The translations under genes were made by a program, and so were the position numbers. 64,000 nucleotides of DNA, taken from NCBI GenBank assembly GCA_946807835.1, contig OX327695.1, positions 28,068,501 through 28,132,500 of the forward strand. The letters run 5' to 3'. Position 1 is the stretch's first letter; every line of letters begins with the position of its first letter. A model generated the notes under the pieces. That model was not told where the DNA came from and searched no databases. It worked only from the letters and a program-made list of their open reading frames with translations. Shown here in pieces: positions 58,820-64,000 of the stretch. Source of the stretch: Ailanthus altissimus. Taxonomy: Eukaryota > Streptophyta > Magnoliopsida > Sapindales > Simaroubaceae.

Positions 58820-61195
58820 AATCTAAATGTCTCTAAATAAGTATCTAACAAAGAATAATTACATGTACTTGTAGCACTCCATAATTAATCTTATGAAATT
58901 TAATACTGCCTACTTGAAAACGCAATAACTTGAAAAAAAAAAATATAAAGAAAATAAGATGAGCACCAATTTTTGTGAGTGAAGATTTTGTTTACTAAAA
59001 TTTATTTTTTGAAAAATATTATACTACATTATCCATAACAATATAACACAAAGAAATTTATTTTAAAATACACTAAACTACATATGCACTCATTTATAAA
59101 AATAATCTATAACAACATTAATAAAAATAATCTATAACAAGAAAGAAAACTTGTAAAATTCTCATCTATCTATAAACTAAAATTTATGAGCTAATAGATT
59201 AAAAACTATGCTAGTAACTAAAAAATACACTTAAACAAGTATTTAATAAAATAACTAGTCATACATTCAGTGTAACTGTTAACACACATGCAAAGCAAAG
59301 GAAATAAACTAATCATACATCAAGTAACATTGTATCGCACAAGCAGAGTAATAATTCTAACTAATCGTATACGCATGTGCAGAGTTATGCCTTCAAAGAG
59401 TTTGACATTCAAACACACAGTCCAAAGCCTCTGTGTGTGCCTAAATGGGTCTTAAAGACCTATATCTAAATCTATAACTGAATAAAAAAGGATATATGTT
59501 AAATGATTTAAAAATTAATAATTGAAATAAGATTTTTATAATCAATTTACAGAATTATAATTCAATTAAAATAATTAGCTAATATCAAAATAGATATTAC
59601 TATAATTTGACTTTCAAAATAATATTTATTTCATGATAATTATAACACCACTAGGATTATGAAGATAAATGTTATCTTTAAAATAAAGAAAATAATATCA
59701 AATAATTCTTTGACAATTACAATAAGTTGAAATTAAAAATAACTTTTCTTAAAAGAATGGTAACTATTGTTAACTTAAAATAATAATTCTAAAATTTATC
59801 AATAAATTTTTTTTTTGTGGACCACAATAAACCTAATCCTTGATATCATATGAAATATAATAATAGTACTCTAATAAAAGTAAAATATTGTTACTTCTAA
59901 AGAAAACAAATTGCTTCAAATTCTTCAAAATAGATTGCTTCAAGTTTTTCAATTCTATTTGTACTCTACTTTAGCAAGAGTTTGTAACATAACTTAGTAA
60001 TAATTTATTAAAATTTTATTAATTTAAATAGAGAACTAAAATCTATTTCTTCAAAATTTTGGAATAAGTTAACATAAATTATATTATATAAATAATTTTT
60101 GACATATATTAATTGCAAGTAAGGAGCTTTTTATTTTTTCAAAAAATATAAATAGGCATAAAATAAAATAAATATATTATTCCACTAAAAAGATTCCACA
60201 TGCATTAATTTAATCTAATGCAATGTGTTTCTTCCATAATAAGAGGTTTTAGCTTATAAGCTCGAAGCAAATTTTGCATTCCATGACTCTAATAAAAAAA
60301 TTAATATAAACTCATAATGATATTTTGCAAGTTTTGCAGTCTTTTTTTATGTACTGAATAACGATAATAATAATTTAAACTCATAAACTAATATAAATAT
60401 GAGTTTAAGTCATAATTTTAAGTTTAAATTTTCAAAACCTTTCAATTTTGACAACTATTCCTCAACATATATATTTTTATGCATCAAACAATATCTATTT
60501 ATCATCAAAATAAAATTATATTATTCTGGGATACAATTAATTATCTATCGAAGGAAATTAAATTTTATACCATTCAAAATCCAAGTTATAATTACTCCTA
60601 AAATTGAACTATTAACTTAATAGAATATGGATATTTATTGAACAATCCTTAGTCTCTAATTTTTTTTTAAATTACATACTTATCTAAAAATTATAAAAAT
60701 ACCTTAGAATTGATCATGACACAGAAAATTAGTCCATAACAAATTATTCAATGCTAAATTCATTAAGAAAGTATTTTAAAATAAATTTTATTTAAAACAT
60801 GTCAGAATCTGCCAATAAATTCCAACATTGGGGTAACATAATTTAGAAAATTATAATAATTTGAAAATGATGAGTTAAATTTTGAGATTTGAATATGTTA
60901 TACTAGACTCTAGAAATAGCATTTTTCAGAAAACCATAGCTGTATAAATCATTTGTTAGATCAAATTCAGTTTATCATTTTATTATATTGCAGAAATATG
61001 AGATTTTTAGAATTTTGTGGCCAATTTTAGAAATTTACAAAAAATCAAATTTATGAAATCTGTAAACAATTTAAAATTTTACGTCATCGTAAATATATCT
61101 AATTTAATATTTTTAAATATCAAGACCAAATCAAACTACAAAAATTTATAAAATTTTTGGACCAAAATATTATTATGAAAAAAACTTACAAATCA
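58820..61195. other. Long AT-rich region without recognisable genes
   Basis: About 2.4 kb of strongly AT-rich DNA. It may be decayed internal sequence of an element bounded by the minus-oriented LTRs at 58.0 and 61.2 kb, but no protein motif survives. Confidence 0.4.
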
Positions 61196-61199
61196 TTTA

Positions 61200-61405
61200 T
61201 AATCCCTTCTCTTATTCTTATAATCATTCTTAATTCCATGAAACCATCATCAACTATTTAATTTATATAGTTTTCAAAAATTAAAAATTAACACAAATCA
61301 TTTCATAAATTCAAAGAATTAAAAAAAATGGCTAGGTAATACCTATTATGATCTTAAAAATCCTTAAAATACTAATTTTTCCTTTAATTTTCTTCTTCTT
61401 CTTCT

Positions 61406-61441
<36 letters not shown>

Positions 61442-61939
61442 CTCTTCTGTACATTTTCTTCCTTTGAAAAAAATGTGGTTTACGGTTATAAATAAGGTGT
61501 TTATATACTATTAGACTAATTTTTGTTATTCTCAAACTAACCTCTAATCTTTTCAAAGTATTATAATTTGATCGTAATGAAATAGGTTTAAAACTTCGCA
61601 AATTGACCAATACCAAATATCATATATAGTGTATAGAAATATAATAATCACCACATAAACACAAATAAATTTTTATTTACTATAATTACATGGTCATACA
61701 ATTCTCTACGCCGTAAAATATGGCGACAAGTTATTAAACCCAACCTCTGCTAAGGCTGGCACTACGGCCCCAAGGCCTAAAGGTGCTCATGTCGTACTCC
61801 AAACCCCTCATCACTTTCAACACTCTATTTTTGCCCCATTTTCATCAGTATAATGCGTCCTTAACTTCATTTCAACTCTTCATTATCCTTTAACTCAAAA
61901 TTATACTTAAACATAATTTTGAATCATTAAATTTCAACA
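61200..61939 (-). mobile_element. Decayed copia-type LTR fragment
   Basis: The minus strand starts TGTTGAAATTTAATGATTC at 61939, matching the LTR start at 62642 (TGTTGAAAAATTAGTGATTC). A GC-rich box lies at about 61753-61790 and a TATATAAACACC TATA box at about 61497-61508, then a (CT)n tract. The far end could not be placed exactly. Confidence 0.55.
61390..61439. repeat. (TCT)n-(CT)n microsatellite
   Basis: About six TTC/TCT units (61390-61409) followed by about 14 CT units (61410-61438). Confidence 0.9.
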
Positions 61940-61944
61940 TAAGA

Positions 61945-62636
61945 TAGTAGAAGAATACAAGAAAAGTCATGTTAATGTAGCAAAAATATTTAACATACCT
62001 TTCATGTTTAATACACCAAAAGGTATATTATATATATATATATAATATTAACATGATATTAACATGATTTTGAACTAACTCTGTTGATTTAATCCTAAAA
62101 CATAATGAGGTATCATATTTCAAGCAAGGGGAAAAACCTTAATTTCTTGAAGGACATTACATTTTTTTACAAAGAGGACAATCATTTTGTTGTGGTTATT
62201 TATCACATATTCATGATTCAATCGTTACATTAATATTTTCATTTTTTTTAGTTGGAAAGTTGGAAAACTTTCTTCTTTAGAAGCCATTTTTAGATGGTGG
62301 TAAATATTTGTCATTCTGTATAAATAGAATTGTCAAAGTAGAGTTAGATCTCTTCATGCAACAATTGATCCTCTCAAAGTTTATCAATTGAATCAAATTC
62401 TATTAAAATTTTCAAATTCCCTTCAACATGTTCCCATACAAGTATGTTACATTCATTTTCTTATAATAATAAAAAAAAAAATTTGTGGTGAATAAAATGA
62501 TAGGGCTTCAAGCATATGAGCAACATGAGAGGATGGCATATTGCTTGGGTTCAAAATTGGTTAAAGGTGAAAGTGGATCCAAAACCTAAAGAGAAGCCAA
62601 AACATCTCCCAAAGCTCTAATTGTTAAATGCGGAGT
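61945..62636. other. AT-rich sequence, no gene seen
   Basis: Includes a (TA)n run near 62029-62044. The region 62480-62620 is slightly richer in G and could be the end of an older element's coding part, but no domain was recognised. Confidence 0.4.
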
Positions 62637-62641
62637 CTATA

Positions 62642-63489
62642 TGTTGAAAAATTAGTGATTCAACAATTTTGGTTGGACAAGAATTGAGATAAATACCAAA
62701 GTGAAGAGTCACAAGAAGCCTAGAATGTGTGAGGCACGTATGGAGAAGTCTAGGTCATGTGGGACACGAAGGGGGAAGTAAAACGGGACTTGAAAACGCG
62801 AAGGAAGTGAAAAAAATACGGGAGGAGCTGCCAGGCATGAGTGCCGCTGTGCCAATTACAGAAACCCAGCGCTGCAGCGATGAGCGCGATAATGCTCAGT
62901 GTTGCGGCACCTAGGGACGAGCGCTGCAGTGCCAGACGCGTCAGAAGTTCATTTTTCATCCGGATTTTAAGTTTTGGAAAGTTTTGGACTTCCAAAATAA
63001 GTGGACTCTTACTCCAACAAAGAATAGGGTTAGTAGGCACGAAATACACCCTATATAAACACTTGTAAACCCTTTAGTTCAGATTAAGCATTAAGAAAGA
63101 TTCTAAGAGAGGGAAAAAATTAGGTAGACACTAAATACTTGTGTGCACTAGGGTGGAACCGTCGTTTGGGTGATCATTGTTCGTGGTAGAGTAAGGGTTC
63201 ACTAGACATTAGGTCCTTTTAAGGGTTCTTCAAATTGGGTTTTTCTTATAAAATCTCCAGGGAGTTAATAAGAGAGGCTAAGATCCTTGAATCCACCGTA
63301 AACGTAGGCAATTGGCCGAACCACGTAAGATTGTGTTGTGCTCTTTTTATTCTGCTTTGGATTCTTGTTATCTTTTACTTGATTAACAGGTTATTCTGCT
63401 GCGCAAAGAGGTTAGAGTTTTAGGTTAAACTTGAGGTTCTTCGCTTCAACATAACCTCAAGAGGGAGAAGAGCGTTTCCTCCCTCAACA
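62642..63489 (+). mobile_element. Solo copia LTR (copy 3), TG...CA ends, CTATA/CTATG target duplication
   Basis: 848 bp alignable to the LTRs of the 2.7-6.0 kb element. It starts TGTTGAAAAATTAGTGATTC and ends CCTCAACA. CTATA (62637-62641) and CTATG (63490-63494) flank it. It contains a dyad cluster at 62840-62935 (AGCGCTGCAGCGA, GAGCGCTGCAGTGCC and others), a CTATATAAACAC TATA box at 63051 and the hairpin motif at 63297-63329. No primer site or internal sequence follows, so it is a solo LTR. Confidence 0.85.
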
Positions 63490-63649
63490 CTATGGCTGCC
63501 ATTATTATCAATCACTTTGTCCTGTAATGTAATTTGAAAATAAACTTACGCCAACTCCACTCTTAAATATTCAATAATTTGTATAATAAATCTCCTTTTG
63601 CACATATTAATAGTATGAAGATAGTGATTGAAAATTATACTACATATGG

Positions 63650-64000
63650 TTTTGAATCATGCCATGGATAAGGAGATGACATGGAATCAAAAGTAAGGTA
63701 AAAGGATGAAGATAGGACTGGAGTTGGTAACTTAAAGTTGGATTCAAATTTCAAGTCTGAGCACTGCGGTGCTAAAGTTAGAATGTCCAGCGATACGAAG
63801 CTAAAAGCTGGAAAACCAGTGCCACATGGCAACTGATGAATGTCGCGGCACTAGTGCGATTATTCTTATTTCGGACTTTCAATTTTAATTGAGTTAGACT
63901 TTATTTCCTTGTACAACTCAGACTAGGATTTTCTTAGAAAGTTAAATACTATAAATAAGCATTTATATTGGCTTGAAAAATATCATCAAAAAGTTGAGAG
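63650..64000 (+). mobile_element. Start of another LTR, cut by the window edge
   Basis: It resembles the 5' half of the copia-type LTRs: dyads AGCACTGCGGTGCT (about 63760-63773) and TGTCGCGGCACTAG (about 63840), then a TATA-like TACTATAAATAAGC near 63948. The hairpin region and end are beyond the window. Confidence 0.5.

Noticed and set aside
1..64000. CRISPR arrays, bacterial operons or phage features
   Set aside because: No regularly spaced repeat-spacer pattern; introns, plant gene families and plant retroelements show that the DNA is plant nuclear.

Overview
This window looks like nuclear DNA of a dicotyledonous plant. It is AT-rich, has intron-containing genes with GT-AG junctions, an intron-bearing tRNA-Met, and a dense load of plant retrotransposons. 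The WUSCHEL protein is most like rosid WUSCHEL proteins as I remember them; I cannot name the species.

Genes that appear functional: (1) a single-exon membrane-anchored RING-H2 ubiquitin ligase at 7.2-7.8 kb (+); (2) the stem-cell regulator WUSCHEL at 20.5-21.7 kb (-), three exons reconstructed to 285 aa, with homeodomain, acidic stretch, WUS box and EAR motif; (3) an elongator tRNA-Met with an 11-nt intron at 39.64 kb (+); (4) an oligopeptide transporter (OPT family) at 46.3-49.9 kb (-), six exons, 754 aa; (5) a NOP2/Sun-type RNA cytosine-5 methyltransferase at 50.7-54.0 kb (-), nine exons, 393 aa; (6) a PA-TM-RING vacuolar sorting receptor of the RMR type at 54.5-55.9 kb (+), four exons, 285 aa. 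Genes 5 and 6 are divergent across a 454-bp shared intergenic region. The genes do not form a pathway; they are ordinary plant genes separated by transposon deposits. All exon joins were checked for reading phase by hand.

Layout: 0-6 kb holds two Ty1/copia relics, one with both LTRs, a primer-binding site and a degenerate gag-protease. 7-11 kb holds the RING gene, a solo LTR with a perfect 5-bp target duplication, a Yippee-like pseudogene and an RNase H fragment. 12-18.6 kb holds an LTR, a LINE relic and a 2.04-kb solo LTR with a perfect target duplication. 18.6-25 kb is the WUSCHEL neighbourhood, with a 1.17-kb foldback (Mutator-like) element about 1.9 kb upstream of the WUSCHEL start codon. 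26-39 kb is a retroelement block: a 4.9-kb copia element, solo LTRs, LINE relics and a LINE insertion beside a copia relic. 39.6-45 kb holds the tRNA, a non-autonomous hAT element, a second foldback and a possible organelle-derived insert. 46-56 kb is the gene-rich part. 57-64 kb is again LTR-rich.

The most unusual pattern is in the LTRs. Several LTR families carry, upstream of the TATA box, a hypervariable cluster of about 14-bp GC-rich dyads (type AGCGCCGCGGCGCT). Further downstream many share a conserved imperfect hairpin (type GGACGTAGGCAATTGGCC). Copy number and sequence of the dyads differ even between the two LTRs of one element while the flanks stay alignable.
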